DNA from: CAWGET01 sp963821715
GTDB lineage: Bacteria > Bacteroidota > Ignavibacteria > Ignavibacteriales > Melioribacteraceae
NCBI GenBank assembly: GCA_963821715.1
Contig: CAWGET010000004.1
Coordinates: 186,001 to 250,000 of the forward strand
Length of the DNA: 64,000 bases
Reading direction: 5' to 3'
Part shown: piece after piece, positions 18,835-28,947 of the stretch
Numbering within the stretch: the stretch's first letter is position 1
Layout: each line of letters opens with the position of its first letter
Translations under genes and position numbers: made by a program
Notes under the pieces: model-generated
Database searches by the model: none
What the model was told of the DNA's origin: nothing
The model's input: only the letters and a program-made list of their open reading frames with translations

Positions 18835-18927
18835 TGACGGCTCGAACTGGCAAGTGGCATCTATTTCTACAGATTAGATGTCAAGAATGAATTCAGCGAA
18901 ACTAAGAAGATGGTATTTGTGAAATAG
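18833..18927 (+). pseudogene. stray T9SS sorting-domain tail
   Basis: This plus-strand fragment copies the last 95 bases of the T9SS gene ending at 16164. It reads IDGSNW, then, after a small deletion, SGIYFYRLDVKNEFSETKK and MVFVK plus stop. It begins exactly where the duplicated MBOAT upstream segment ends, so it marks a rearrangement junction. It has no start codon or rest of a gene. Confidence 0.75.
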
Positions 18928-18944
18928 ATTCTTGATTTAATAAA

Positions 18945-19896
18945 TTATTTATAATCGAGGGGAAATAATTCTGAAAAAGTATTAGCCCCTTTTTAATTTA
19001 AATGAGTGAAGTTAGAAAAATTCTCTTCACTTAAGAGAACCTTGGAATAATCGATAAAAGTAACATTAAATTCTGATAGCTATCTCTTCAAATTTCCCAA
19101 TAATTTCTTCACGCTGATTTTCCAATTTGATTATTCGATAAAAATCCGGTGTTTTTACTAAAATCATCTCTATTCGCTGAGTCTTTGAGATAGAAATTAT
19201 TTCCTTAAGATTTTTAATCTGCTTTATCAACTATTCTATTGGTTATTCCAGTTACCTTGTGTTCCTCTATGAAGACTTTAGGATTTTAAAGTCCAACTGG
19301 GTATAACAGGATGAAAACTCTTTTGTAGATAATCGGCTTTATCTCCAACGCTCAGATTAAAGATCTTTAATAAATGTCTTTTGAAATTCTGGATTGAAAT
19401 AATAAAAATTAGCGGGTGGAAAATATTTTTATATCCATAAGTTATTATTTATTTCGCTCAATCCGTTCATAAATATTTCATCATAGAAAAGATATGGCAA
19501 GTATCTATACGGAGCGTAAATTTTCCCATTCGGTTCGAGCAGATTCCAACCCGACTCACTTCCTGAATTATTAATTTTGGTTTTTTATTTAACTTCAGAT
19601 AGGTTTTTAACACAGGTAACTGGACACTCTAACCGTGATCCGTTTGAAACCAATGTTGAATAGAATTCAATCCTGTTATGTCTTCAATGACTTCTAGGAT
19701 TGATATCAACATAAGCACGTGAAGAACCGCTATATTACAACATCCGCATTAATTTTACCTGTAACAACTTTATTCATTATACTAAGTTCGCCTTTATTAA
19801 TATCCGCATGGCTAAAAATATAACTTGCTGTATCAGCAATGAAATCGCGAATAAGAAAAATAAAAATGCAATAAGTTTTTTAATAAATTTTTTCAT
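18945..19896 (-). pseudogene. SGNH-type protein, degenerate (pair 2)
   Basis: The remains of a second SGNH partner can be read in mixed frames. It begins MKKFIKKLIAFLFFLFAIS at an ATG at 19896, continues ELSIMNKVVTGKINADVVI (matching GVMNRVVNGEINAEIII of pair 1) and ends VTFIDYSKVLLSEENFSNF, THLN, KGANTFSELF near 18945. Many stops and shifts interrupt it, and the SGSSR nucleophile block is broken in frame. It lies just downstream of the second MBOAT copy, so gene order of the pair is conserved. Confidence 0.7.
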
Positions 19897-19899
19897 AAT

Positions 19900-21355
19900 C
19901 TAAGATTGGAAGTAAATAAATTCCGTTAATCCGAAAACTCCGAAGGTTAAAGATGGAAATTAAAATTGTAGCATATACTGTCCATCGAATTATAAGAGGT
20001 TTTGTCTGAAATAAAATATCTCATTTGAATCCTCTTTGTTTTAAATGAATTATTTCCATAAAAATTATGGAAATAATAGCTATAAATAGTTCATATTTTT
20101 TTAAACCTAAATTAGTATCCAAAAGACTTAAAAGATTCAAACTTTATTACTTCGAAAAAATTATTGAAAATGTATATTGCATCAGAAAAAGAATTAGCTC
20201 TGAAGAAAATCCACGCCAGCAAAACTAAATGAAACGTCCAAATCACATCTACTAGTTTTCTTCTCTTTGATCCTTTCTTCAAACCTAAAAAATTATAAAC
20301 CTTATTAACTATGCCATTCGTCCAGATAGCCGAGATTAAATAAAATCCGTGTATTGCACCCCAAATAACAAATGTCCAATCGGCGCCATGCCATAAACCA
20401 CTTACTAAGAAGGTAATAAACAGATTAAAATACCATCTCCATTTTACTGTGCGGTTTCCACCCAGCGGAATATAAACATAATCCCTAAACCAAGTAGAGA
20501 GCGAGATATGCCACCTTTTCCAAAACTCCGAAATACTTTTGGCATGATAAGGACGCCTGAAGTTCTCCATTAAATCAAACCCCATTACCTGCGCAGCACC
20601 AATAGCTATATCCGAATATCCTGAAAAGTCACAATAAATTTGGAAAGCGAAAAAGTATGTCGCTAAGACTAGAGGAAATCCTTCATACTGATCGGCGTTA
20701 TTATAAACCTGATTTACAAGAATAGCCAATCTATCGGCAATTACAACTTTTTTGAAGAAGCCCCACATCATCAGCTTCAGTCCGTTGGTAACCCGATCGT
20801 AATCAAAATTATGTTTTTCAAAAAACTGCGGAAGTAAATGAGTCGAACGTTCTATGGGTCCCGCTACTAGCTGTGGAAAGAAGGAGACATAAACGGCAAA
20901 ATAACCGAGATGTTTTTAAGCTTTTTTTTTACCTCGATAGACATCGATCGTATAATTAAAGTCTGGAAAGTATAAAATGATATTCCTACCGGAAGAAGAA
21001 GTTTAAATGTAGGAGAATCCATAAATATATTAAAATAATTAAATGTTTCAGTAATTGATGATGTGAAAAAATTAAAATATTTGAAAGTGAATAGAAGTCC
21101 TAGATTTGAAAAAAGACTTAAAAGCAAAGACTTTTTCTTCTTTGTTTTTGATTCTTGCTTCTCCATAAAGATTGCTGCGTAATAATCTATCAGCGTAGAA
21201 AACACTATCAGGAATATATACTCCGCCCGCCAAGCCATATAAAAATAATAACTTGCAACAAGAAGTAGTATCCACCGATATTTGTGCGGTATTGCAAAAT
21301 ACAACACCACAACAATGGGGAAAAATATTAAAAATTGTATGGAGTTAAATAGCAT
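19900..21355 (-). pseudogene. MBOAT-family O-acyltransferase, copy 2, frameshifted
   Basis: This is the second copy of the acyltransferase. It starts MLFNSIQFLIFFPIVVVLYF at 21355. The frame is lost near 20930 (LLPVGISFYTFQTL, then IIRSMSIEVKKK in the wrong frame), resumes with GFFKKVVIADRLAILVNQVY, and holds FWKRWHISLSTWFRDYVYIP and SGLWHGADWTFVIWG with the catalytic His. It shifts again near 20110 (FKSFGY stop), with the family end EFIYFQS readable to a TAG at 19900. At least two or three indels break it. The core motifs remain conserved, so the damage is recent or artefactual. Confidence 0.8.
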
Positions 21356-21464
21356 ACATATTATGGATTAGAGCAATCAAAAAATTTTAATATATAAATA
21401 TCAATTTTTATTTAAATATCATCTAAATCTGCTAAAATTGAGCTTCTCAGTAAGGTTTATATCC

Positions 21465-22419
21465 TTACTCATAATTTTCTCTGAGAAATTTTGAGAGTAA
21501 TTTTGTGTAACTTACCGCTCCCTCAACATTTAAATGTGAATATCTTTAAAGTTACTTTTATCGGCGCAAAGAACAGAATCTTCCATCCAGAAAAATTCTA
21601 TTTCTTTATCGTCGGCAATTTTTTTGTATAAATCATAAATGTCACTTCTATTCTTTTGGAATTCATATATCCTATAATACTCAGGGGTGTTTATCAAAAT
21701 GACTTTAATATTATTTGCTAGGCTCAGATCAATTATTTTTTGAAAGTAATTAAGATATTCGGGATCAGGGTAAACCTTGGATTGAGGATAATATTTTCGA
21801 TATTTTCAATTCTTTGAGTTGATATTATACCGGGATTTAATTGGTAGCCTTTGGTTTTTTCAAAAGGAGAATTTTCTTTCGTAAAAAATGTTCCTATAAA
21901 AGTTCTGTATCCAACAAAATCATTATATTCCGAGTACTTCAAAAAAGGTATCCATTTCCAAAAATAATAGTTTTCGGGATAAAATTTCTTTAGGATATCA
22001 TCTATTTCACCATCGCCTATAAATGGGAAGTAGAAATATGGATGAATGGGATCATCGAGAAAGTTATTATCGACTGTATAAATATCGGATAATAAAATTA
22101 AATTGCTAACCTTATTGCTACTAATAAACTTTTTAAATAAATAGTAAAGTTCAGGATATGTGGTGCCGTTCAATGATAGATTAATAATGTTCTTTGCCGA
22201 TGTAAATTTCTCTAGAGTATCGGGAATTATGCCTGTGTATGTTCTGGAAGATCCTAGTATTATATAATCGTATATTTGATTTTTTTTATTTAGAATCCAA
22301 TACGGTTTACGGTTGTTATTCTTTGGTATTCTTGCATCAAATAATAATTGAAGTAGAAATAAAAGAGTGAAAAGAAAAACACCAAAAAGGACATATTTTT
22401 TAATATTAATATTTTTCAT
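21465..22419 (-). pseudogene. SGNH-type protein, frameshifted (pair 3)
   Basis: The third SGNH partner is intact over 228 codons: one N-terminal helix (YVLFGVFLFTLLFLLQLLF) and YIILGSSRTYTGIIPDTL with the nucleophile. The frame breaks near 21770. The remaining third is readable in other frames as NYFQKIIDLSLANNIKVILI, then KIADDKEIEFFWMED, FKDIH and HLNVEGAVSYTKLLSKFL with the terminal histidine block, ending at a TAA at 21465. Two small indels account for everything. Its ATG follows the third MBOAT stop directly. It is clearly diverged from the pair 1 protein, so this duplication is old. Confidence 0.75.
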
Positions 22420-23854
22420 TTAAAATTGGAAGTAAATAAATTGACCGGCATTATGAAAAACACCAAAATTAAGAAAAATCAGTATAAAAAAGGTATATAT
22501 AGCATATCGAATTACTATATTTTTCTCCTCAAGGAAATTCTCTAATTTTCTGTTTCTAAAATAGAGTTGCGCAATTTCGAGTAACACGATCAATAAAAAA
22601 CCAGCTGCAACGCCTAATATATCAACACTCTGAGTAGCAACACTTGAAAGATTAAAATTCAAAATTCCTATTATAACATCTACTGCATCGGATATAGAAT
22701 TAGCACGAAAGAATATCCAGGCAAGTAAGGCTAAATGAAAAGTAATAAAGATTTTTAAATATTTATTTTTTGTTTTTAAAAACGTCATCAATCGAAACTT
22801 TTTCTCAAAATTATTTTTAACTATCGCCGCGATAAGAAAAGAACCGTGTAAAGCTCCCCATACCACAAAAGTCCAATTAGCGCCGTGCCATAAACCGCTT
22901 ACTAAGAATGTAATAAACAGATTAAAATACCATCGCCATTTTACTGTACGGTTTCCTCCCAACGGGATATAAACATAATCCCGGAACCAGGTAGAAAGCG
23001 AAATATGCCACCGCTTCCAAAATTCGCTTATAGATTTGGAATAATAAGGAGTTCTGAAATTATCCATTAAACTGAAACCAAGAACTTTCGCAGATCCAAT
23101 CGCAATTAGAGAATATCCGGCAAAATCGCAATAAATTTGATATGCGAAAAAATAAGTTGCAACTATATAGTGACCTGATGTATACGATTCCAGATTATTA
23201 TAAACATCATTAACATAAAAAGCCAATCGATCAGCTATTGCGACCTTCATAAAAAATCCCCAAAGCATCAGTTTTATCCCGGCTTTTACTCTCTCAATAT
23301 CAAATTCATGTTTTTCAAAAAATTGCGGAAGTAGATGAGTGGAACGTTCTATGGGTCCGGCGACTAACTGCGGAAAGAAGGAAACATAAACAGCAAAATA
23401 ACCGAGATGTTTTTCAGCTTTCTTCTGTCCCCGGTAAAATCGATGGTATAACTTAAAGTCTGAAAAGTATAAAACGAAATGCCGACGGGAAGAAGAAGTT
23501 TAAAAGTTGGTGATTCGTAGAAAATGTTAAAATAATTGAATGTTTCAGAAATTGATGTACTGAAAAAATTGAAATATTTGAATGTGAACAATAATCCTAA
23601 ATTCGAGAAACAGACTCAGAAGTAAGGAATTTCTTCCTTTTAGATTTATCCGTCTGCTTCTCCATAAAGATTGCAGCGTAATAATCAATTAGAGTAGAAA
23701 AAACGATGAGGAAAATATATTCAGCGCGCCACGCCATATAAAAATAATAGCTCGCGGCAAGAAGCAGAACCCACCTGTACTTGTGGGGCATGGAAAAATA
23801 AAATGCAACCACAAGGGGGAAAAATATTAGAAAATGATATGAATTAAATAACAT
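22420..23854 (-). pseudogene. MBOAT-family O-acyltransferase, copy 3, frameshifted in its first half
   Basis: The 3' two thirds (22420-23268) are open and carry FWKRWHISLSTWFRDYVYIP and SGLWHGANWTFVVWG with the catalytic histidine. The 5' third is nearly identical in DNA to copy 1 but has a two-base gain near 23610 and a one-base loss near 23437, which split it into fragments. The gene is thus a mosaic: an old diverged 3' part joined to a recent copy of the copy 1 5' part. It is followed without a gap by its SGNH partner. Confidence 0.8.
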
Positions 23855-23976
23855 TTGATAATCTTAAAAATACAATTGAAAACTTAATAACAAAAATATT
23901 TAATATCTATAAAATTATCGTCTTAAATAGTTAAATTATTAGCTTGTTTCGTCATTTATGTGTTCCAAGTCACCAT
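23407..23976. repeat. near-identical segment shared with 18262-18834
   Basis: This is the second member of the duplicated segment, covering the 5' third of MBOAT copy 3 and its upstream region. At CACCAT near 23976 it joins the broken deacetylase gene, so the copied tract ends inside the remains of another gene. The left end, inside the MBOAT gene, coincides with a switch to sequence that resembles copy 2 (CAAAATAACCGAGATG). Confidence 0.78.
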
Positions 23977-24278
23977 GGATAATAATTATAAAACACATTT
24001 CGGTTGATAAATATTCCTCCAAAACGGCCGATGTAAAAACCTTTTATTATATCCTTTTGTTCGAATATTATACAAACATAGTGTGTAGGAAGTAGCTTGA
24101 TACCGTTTATATGATCGTAGATCTCATCGAGGGTGGGAGTGTAGTAGTTTAATCTACGTAAAGCTTTTAGTTGTTTCTCAAAAACTTGGTATGGACAAGT
24201 CAAGTAATTCCATCTCCACATTGGATTTGGAATGCCAACGCCGTGATACATATATATGGTAATATTACTATTTGCCAT
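23970..24278 (-). pseudogene. truncated polysaccharide deacetylase-like protein
   Basis: The first 70 residues match the start of small extracellular-type NodB deacetylases: ITIYMYHGVGIPNPMWRW, VFEKQLKALRRLNYYTPTLD and LPTHYVCIIF. The expected catalytic block (TFDDGY or similar) should follow at once, but the sequence turns to unrelated EQKDIIKGFYIGRF and ends at the boundary of the duplicated MBOAT segment. The gene has lost its catalytic part through rearrangement. There is no signal peptide. Confidence 0.62.
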
Positions 24279-24368
24279 CTTAACCTCCCAAGAAATTATT
24301 AATTCGAAAAAAAATTTTCATTCGAGTTTTCTATAGAAGAAGTGGGTAATATAATTTTAAGAGAACAC

Positions 24369-25070
24369 TTATTTCTTTTTCAATATAAAAATAATTTCGC
24401 TATCACCTAACATTCCGAAAGTCAGTAAGTATATTATAAGTTTGGCTAATTTATAAAGAGATTTAATTGTTCTACTGATAAAATTCTTGTTCAAGTAATA
24501 ATCCAAATCAGCAGCGTCCCATTCATCAAAATAAATAACTTTTGCGCTATTTATTTCGGCGAATTTTTCAATATTCTTTTTTGAGATGTCATATTTCAAG
24601 TATGTTTTAAAAGGTCCAATATCATTTTTCCCCGCAGTTTTTCGTCCCATAATATATCTGTAGAAAAACAGATGAAAACTATGAGGAAAATATTTTGTAA
24701 CTAATCCCTTAAAGGACATAACATTTGGAATTCCGATTATAATCATCCCATCTTCTTTTATCGCATTAAGAAAATTTTTAAGAGCGGCCCCGGGGTTTTC
24801 CAAATGTTCAAGAACATTCCAGCACATAATAATATCGTAAACATTCTCTCCGAGATCGTAAGTCTGAAGATCGCCGAGAATCTTTTTGTCAAGATTTTTG
24901 TTCCGTCCTAATTGTTTTTCGGAAATATCCATTCCTGTAAAACGAACAGTCTCAGCCGGAAAGCTGAAGTTATTCCTGGATCCGCATCCGGCTTCAAGAA
25001 CATCAATTTCTTCTTTTTTATTAATGTATCCGTTAATAAAACTTTGCAGTTTAACCCGATGCTCTTCCAT
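24369..25070 (-). CDS. class I SAM-dependent methyltransferase
   Basis: The 233-residue protein has the SAM-binding motif I as VLEAGCGSRNN near residue 24, an acidic motif GMDISEKQL, and motif IV/post-IV as DIIMCWNVLEHLENPGAAL, all usual for Methyltransf_11/23-type enzymes. A hydrophobic stretch near the C-terminus (LIIYLLTFGML) may associate with the membrane. Such enzymes in glycan clusters methylate sugars or lipid-linked intermediates; the substrate here is not visible. It lies between a deacetylase remnant and a large T9SS gene, with no obvious operon partner. Confidence 0.75.
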   Translation of the reverse strand: MEEHRVKLQSFINGYINKKEEIDVLEAGCGSRNNFSFPAETVRFTGMDISEKQLGRNKNLDKKILGDLQTYDLGENVYDIIMCWNVLEHLENPGAALKNFLNAIKEDGMIIIGIPNVMSFKGLVTKYFPHSFHLFFYRYIMGRKTAGKNDIGPFKTYLKYDISKKNIEKFAEINSAKVIYFDEWDAADLDYYLNKNFISRTIKSLYKLAKLIIYLLTFGMLGDSEIIFILKKK

Positions 25071-25160
25071 TCTGCCTTCATTCTTAATTTCTAAATTTTA
25101 ATATAAAAGAACTTTTTTAAAATGTATCGTATTTTTTTGAATTTATTTGCCGCTCTTTAG

Positions 25161-28100
25161 TTATTTCATCAGCACAAACTTCCTCGTTTGATTAAATTTT
25201 TCTGAAGAAATTCGGTACAGATAAACTCCCGAGGACAATCCGGCGGCGGAAAAATTAATTTTATGAACTCCGGCGTTTAATTCTTCCTTAAGTAAAGTTT
25301 TCACCCTTTCGCCCAGAAGGTTATAAACTTCCAATATAACATTTGCTCTTTCCGGTAGCGCAAACTCTATTATTGTGCTCGGGTTAAAGGGATTCGGATA
25401 ATTCTGCGAAAGATAAAATTCCCCGGGAATTTGTTCGTCGTCTACCGAACTTGGGACATACTTTAAATTCCCCGCTCTATAAAAATTTCCTTTGTATGTT
25501 TGCCACGTAAGAGGTTTTCCAGGTTGTACTTCATTGGGAGAGTAATTATTATCTTGAAGAACAAAAATTTGACCGGCAATATTATTTAAAATTAACCTTC
25601 CATTATCCAAAATAATAGGGGAAGATATGATCGTGTCACCTGTTTTTAGACTCCATATTAATTTTCCGCTTCTATCTAACGCTACCATGTTTCCGTCTTC
25701 TAATCCGATGTAAAGTAAGCCGTTAATTCCGAGTGAAGGGAATCCGGTTACAGGTGATCCGGCATTATATTTCCAATTTAATTTTCCGTCGGATGAGACG
25801 GATATTATCTCTCCGGATTGTAGTCCCGCATAAATATTTCCCGCTTCATCAATTACCGGTGAGCTCATAAGCTCACTTCCGGCATCGAATTCCCATAATT
25901 TGTTTAATTCGGAATCGAGTTTCAATAAACTTCCTGCTGTTGTACCTACAATTACGGCTTCATTGGCAACAGCCTGCGGAGTTACTATTGCTTCTCCTAC
26001 ATAAAATGAAGTTATATATTTTCCGTCGGAGGAAATTTTGTACATAGTTCCGTCTTTGCTTCCTGTAAAAATATCCGTGCTAGAAGAAATTACGGGAGAT
26101 GTTAAACATGAATCCGATAACTTTACGCTCCATTCCTCCTCATCGTTTTCTCTTTTGAAAGCGATTAATTTTCCATTCCGGGTAACAGAAAGCAAGGTTT
26201 CACTATTTAAGATAGCAGGTTCTATAAACCAATCAGTTTCTGCTTTTATCTCATCCATCAATTGGTTGGCAGAATTGAAAACACAAATCGTATTATTGAG
26301 AGATGAAAAATAGTCGCCATTTTCAAAATCTACGCAGTATGTAGAGGCACCAACTTCAAACAATTTTTCATCCTTTTGAAGCGTTCCCGTAGAATCAAAT
26401 TCAACAACTCTTCCTTGGTCGGTTCCAGCTATCAAATTTCCGTTAGTAAGTCTGCTAAAGGATGTCGAAATCTTCTCATTAAGTTCGACCTTTGCAGAGA
26501 AGACAGAAATTTCGATAGAATCGGATTTCTCAATTCCTATATCAGTTCTGCAAATTAATTCTATTTTATTTGTGCCAATTGGAAGATCGGCGTTTAGCTT
26601 TACGGAATTCCCTATTTCCGTTCCGTTCATCACCCATTTATACGAATCTATCACGCCGAAATTTACGTTAGATAAAGAGCCGTCTAATAATCCGGAAGCT
26701 GAACCGACAAAATCCTCATCGATCCATTCTGTGTTCCCTTTCACTATTATTTCCATTTCCTGATCTTTGAATATCGAAAAGTTTTGATCGCTGATATCAA
26801 AAATCTCTTCATCGGAAGCATCCGTAACTTTTAACAGGCAGCTATCGGAATTAACTGCGGGGATTATCCAATCAAATTCTTCGTCTGATATTTGCGCTGC
26901 GATTTCCTTCCAGTTTAATCCGTCGTCTTCGCTTAAGTAAATATTAACGCCGCCCGTTTCTTTTTTGAACCAAGTTATCGATGTTGTATCTCCCGTTAGA
27001 TAAATCCCGCCTTCATTGAAGGAATTTAATTTTAACGGCTGAAGTTTAGTTAATTCCATTCCGCCAATTTGAACTTCGCCGGAAGAAAATTCAGAGCAGG
27101 CAACGACAATATCCATCACAGAATAATTATCGGGCATTGCCAAAGAGGTTTTCCCGTTAATAGATTCGCGCAGACTATATTTTTTCCATTCCGTACTTTC
27201 CGCCGGGAAAGCAACTTTATTTGTCGACCACCCGAAAGAGACTTCCACAATGTTTCCGGGGCTCCCTTTTAACCAAATATCAAAGTCGAGATCTCCTTTT
27301 TCTATTCCGCCTAAACCTCTTATTTTTAATATTTCTCCGTTTCCCCTTGCCGAAAAATAACTTCTTTCGGTACTATTTTCCGATTGATGAAACTCGCCGC
27401 TTTCTCTAACTTCAATTCCATCTGGCAAACCGTCTTCGTTAATATCTCTATTAAATGAAGGGATAATATTAACATAAGGGTCTTGATCGGTATTATACAA
27501 TTCATCGCCCCATTCTTCGTATGTTTTTATAGGAATATCATTTTTTACACACCAGTCAAGAAGACTATCCAATCGGGCGAGATATCCGTCCCATCCGCCT
27601 AAAAGATTTTGAAAATGACTGCTTCCGATAAGGACTTTATGTTTGGCGGTTTCATCCGAGATTTTCTTTTTAAGATCATTTAACGTCCAGGAATAAACCA
27701 TAAAATTTCCCCAGTCCATTCCGAATTGAGCATCGTCATCGGGATCGTATTCGTTGAATACCTTTAATGCAGGATTTTGAAAAACTCCGGCTGAAACAAA
27801 TCCTATCTCGCTGCAAGCCTCTTTCGCTTCGTTACGGGTAACATGCGGAAAATATCCTCCGGGCTGAATCCAGCTTTTCGGTCTTTCCAACCCATGCACT
27901 TCGGCTAATTTTACCGATTCGGAAGCTAAAACTTTAAATCCGTTTTTACTAAGATGAACATTATTATAGGTAAAAGTATAATATTCCAAACTTTGATGAA
28001 CACCGAGATCTATCGAATCCCGCCAAATATCTCTGATAAATAAATTGTTTTTATCCTGAATGTCCTCGACATAAACAAGTTGTGATAAAGCAGGGAAATA

Positions 28101-28574
28101 CAAATAACATTCAGCCGCTCTAAAATTTTCAAAATCTCCGTCGGGGCTAAAAACCTTTTCATTTATTATATCTACATAACCTTCTTTATCGAAATTGGAT
28201 AAATCTACTTCTTCGTGTTCAACACAAATTTTTGTTCCCGATACTTTTACGACGCCGGGAACGCCAACATAACTTTGCGGATCAAATTGCGTGTAAAAAT
28301 AATTAGTCCGATGATTCGGCGTATGATCCATCATCTCATGACCGTCCGTTTGCAGCTTTTTTAATCCTGTTAAATATTCTGTGTTTTCAACACGATCTAG
28401 ATTAATGGCGAAAGTAAACTTTTGATTATATTTATTGAATACATCGGCGTATTCAAGATATCTGTCAATTTTTTGGTTATCGTCTATCCTGAAAGCTATT
28501 CCACCTTCTTTTTGTGAATAAACCATTGAGAATAGAAAAAAATTCAATAACATTAACAATATAATATTCTTCAT
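25161..28574 (-). CDS. giant T9SS-exported protein: NodB-like domain, PQQ-type beta-propeller, sorting domain
   Basis: This 1137-residue protein has, in order: a signal peptide (MLLNFFLFSMVYSQ); a deacetylase-like domain to about residue 380 (GGIAFRIDDNQ, DGHEMMDHTPNHR, WIQPGGYFPHVTR); a carbohydrate-binding-like beta-sandwich; an Ig-like part; and from about 700 a PQQ-type propeller with repeated ISSDGKYITSFYVG, SSPVIDEAGNIYAGLQSGE and GLLYIGLEDGNMVALDRSG blades. The last 80 residues are a type A sorting domain (LSQNYPNPFNPSTIIEFAL, SGVYLYRISSEKF, QTRKFVLMK). The product should be secreted and bound to the cell surface. The Asp pair and His pair of the deacetylase fold seem kept, but activity is unproven. 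Confidence 0.78.
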   Translation of the reverse strand: MKNIILLMLLNFFLFSMVYSQKEGGIAFRIDDNQKIDRYLEYADVFNKYNQKFTFAINLDRVENTEYLTGLKKLQTDGHEMMDHTPNHRTNYFYTQFDPQSYVGVPGVVKVSGTKICVEHEEVDLSNFDKEGYVDIINEKVFSPDGDFENFRAAECYLYFPALSQLVYVEDIQDKNNLFIRDIWRDSIDLGVHQSLEYYTFTYNNVHLSKNGFKVLASESVKLAEVHGLERPKSWIQPGGYFPHVTRNEAKEACSEIGFVSAGVFQNPALKVFNEYDPDDDAQFGMDWGNFMVYSWTLNDLKKKISDETAKHKVLIGSSHFQNLLGGWDGYLARLDSLLDWCVKNDIPIKTYEEWGDELYNTDQDPYVNIIPSFNRDINEDGLPDGIEVRESGEFHQSENSTERSYFSARGNGEILKIRGLGGIEKGDLDFDIWLKGSPGNIVEVSFGWSTNKVAFPAESTEWKKYSLRESINGKTSLAMPDNYSVMDIVVACSEFSSGEVQIGGMELTKLQPLKLNSFNEGGIYLTGDTTSITWFKKETGGVNIYLSEDDGLNWKEIAAQISDEEFDWIIPAVNSDSCLLKVTDASDEEIFDISDQNFSIFKDQEMEIIVKGNTEWIDEDFVGSASGLLDGSLSNVNFGVIDSYKWVMNGTEIGNSVKLNADLPIGTNKIELICRTDIGIEKSDSIEISVFSAKVELNEKISTSFSRLTNGNLIAGTDQGRVVEFDSTGTLQKDEKLFEVGASTYCVDFENGDYFSSLNNTICVFNSANQLMDEIKAETDWFIEPAILNSETLLSVTRNGKLIAFKRENDEEEWSVKLSDSCLTSPVISSSTDIFTGSKDGTMYKISSDGKYITSFYVGEAIVTPQAVANEAVIVGTTAGSLLKLDSELNKLWEFDAGSELMSSPVIDEAGNIYAGLQSGEIISVSSDGKLNWKYNAGSPVTGFPSLGINGLLYIGLEDGNMVALDRSGKLIWSLKTGDTIISSPIILDNGRLILNNIAGQIFVLQDNNYSPNEVQPGKPLTWQTYKGNFYRAGNLKYVPSSVDDEQIPGEFYLSQNYPNPFNPSTIIEFALPERANVILEVYNLLGERVKTLLKEELNAGVHKINFSAAGLSSGVYLYRISSEKFNQTRKFVLMK

Positions 28575-28947
28575 TATTTTGCCCAGATTAGTTTTATGAT
28601 GTTTTTAATTTTAAGGATTTGATAATCAGGAAGGTTTAAATCTTTCCCATTCCGTTGGTCGGTGGAGACGCTTGAATTTTTAATAGGGAAAAAAGTTAAG
28701 AACATAATTACCTTTAAACGTTTATTCAAATTTAAATTATATTTATAAAATTTAATAACATAAAATGTTAAACTTCATTTTATTTATAAAAATATAGTTC
28801 TTTTTTGGCGGCAGCGCCGTATTCTACATCACATCAATTTAACGCTTAAACCATTCATATAGATTGAAAACATCCTAGCTTATAACAATAAGTTGAAGCG
28901 GAAATCTTTCAGAATCTCCGCTTCATTTTCAAATTATAACTGAGAGA
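28575..28947. other. intergenic region, AT-rich
   Basis: No gene is visible. The region serves as upstream region for the giant T9SS gene (ATG at 28574) and contains, at its right end, the hairpin listed separately as the terminator of the gene at 28948. Confidence 0.5.
28894..28925 (-). terminator. hairpin downstream of the YCF48-like T9SS gene
   Basis: The arms TGAAGCGGA (28894-28902) and TCCGCTTCA (28917-28925) match perfectly over nine bases, 23 bases after the stop of the gene at 28948. The T-run after it is weak, so efficiency is uncertain. Confidence 0.55.
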
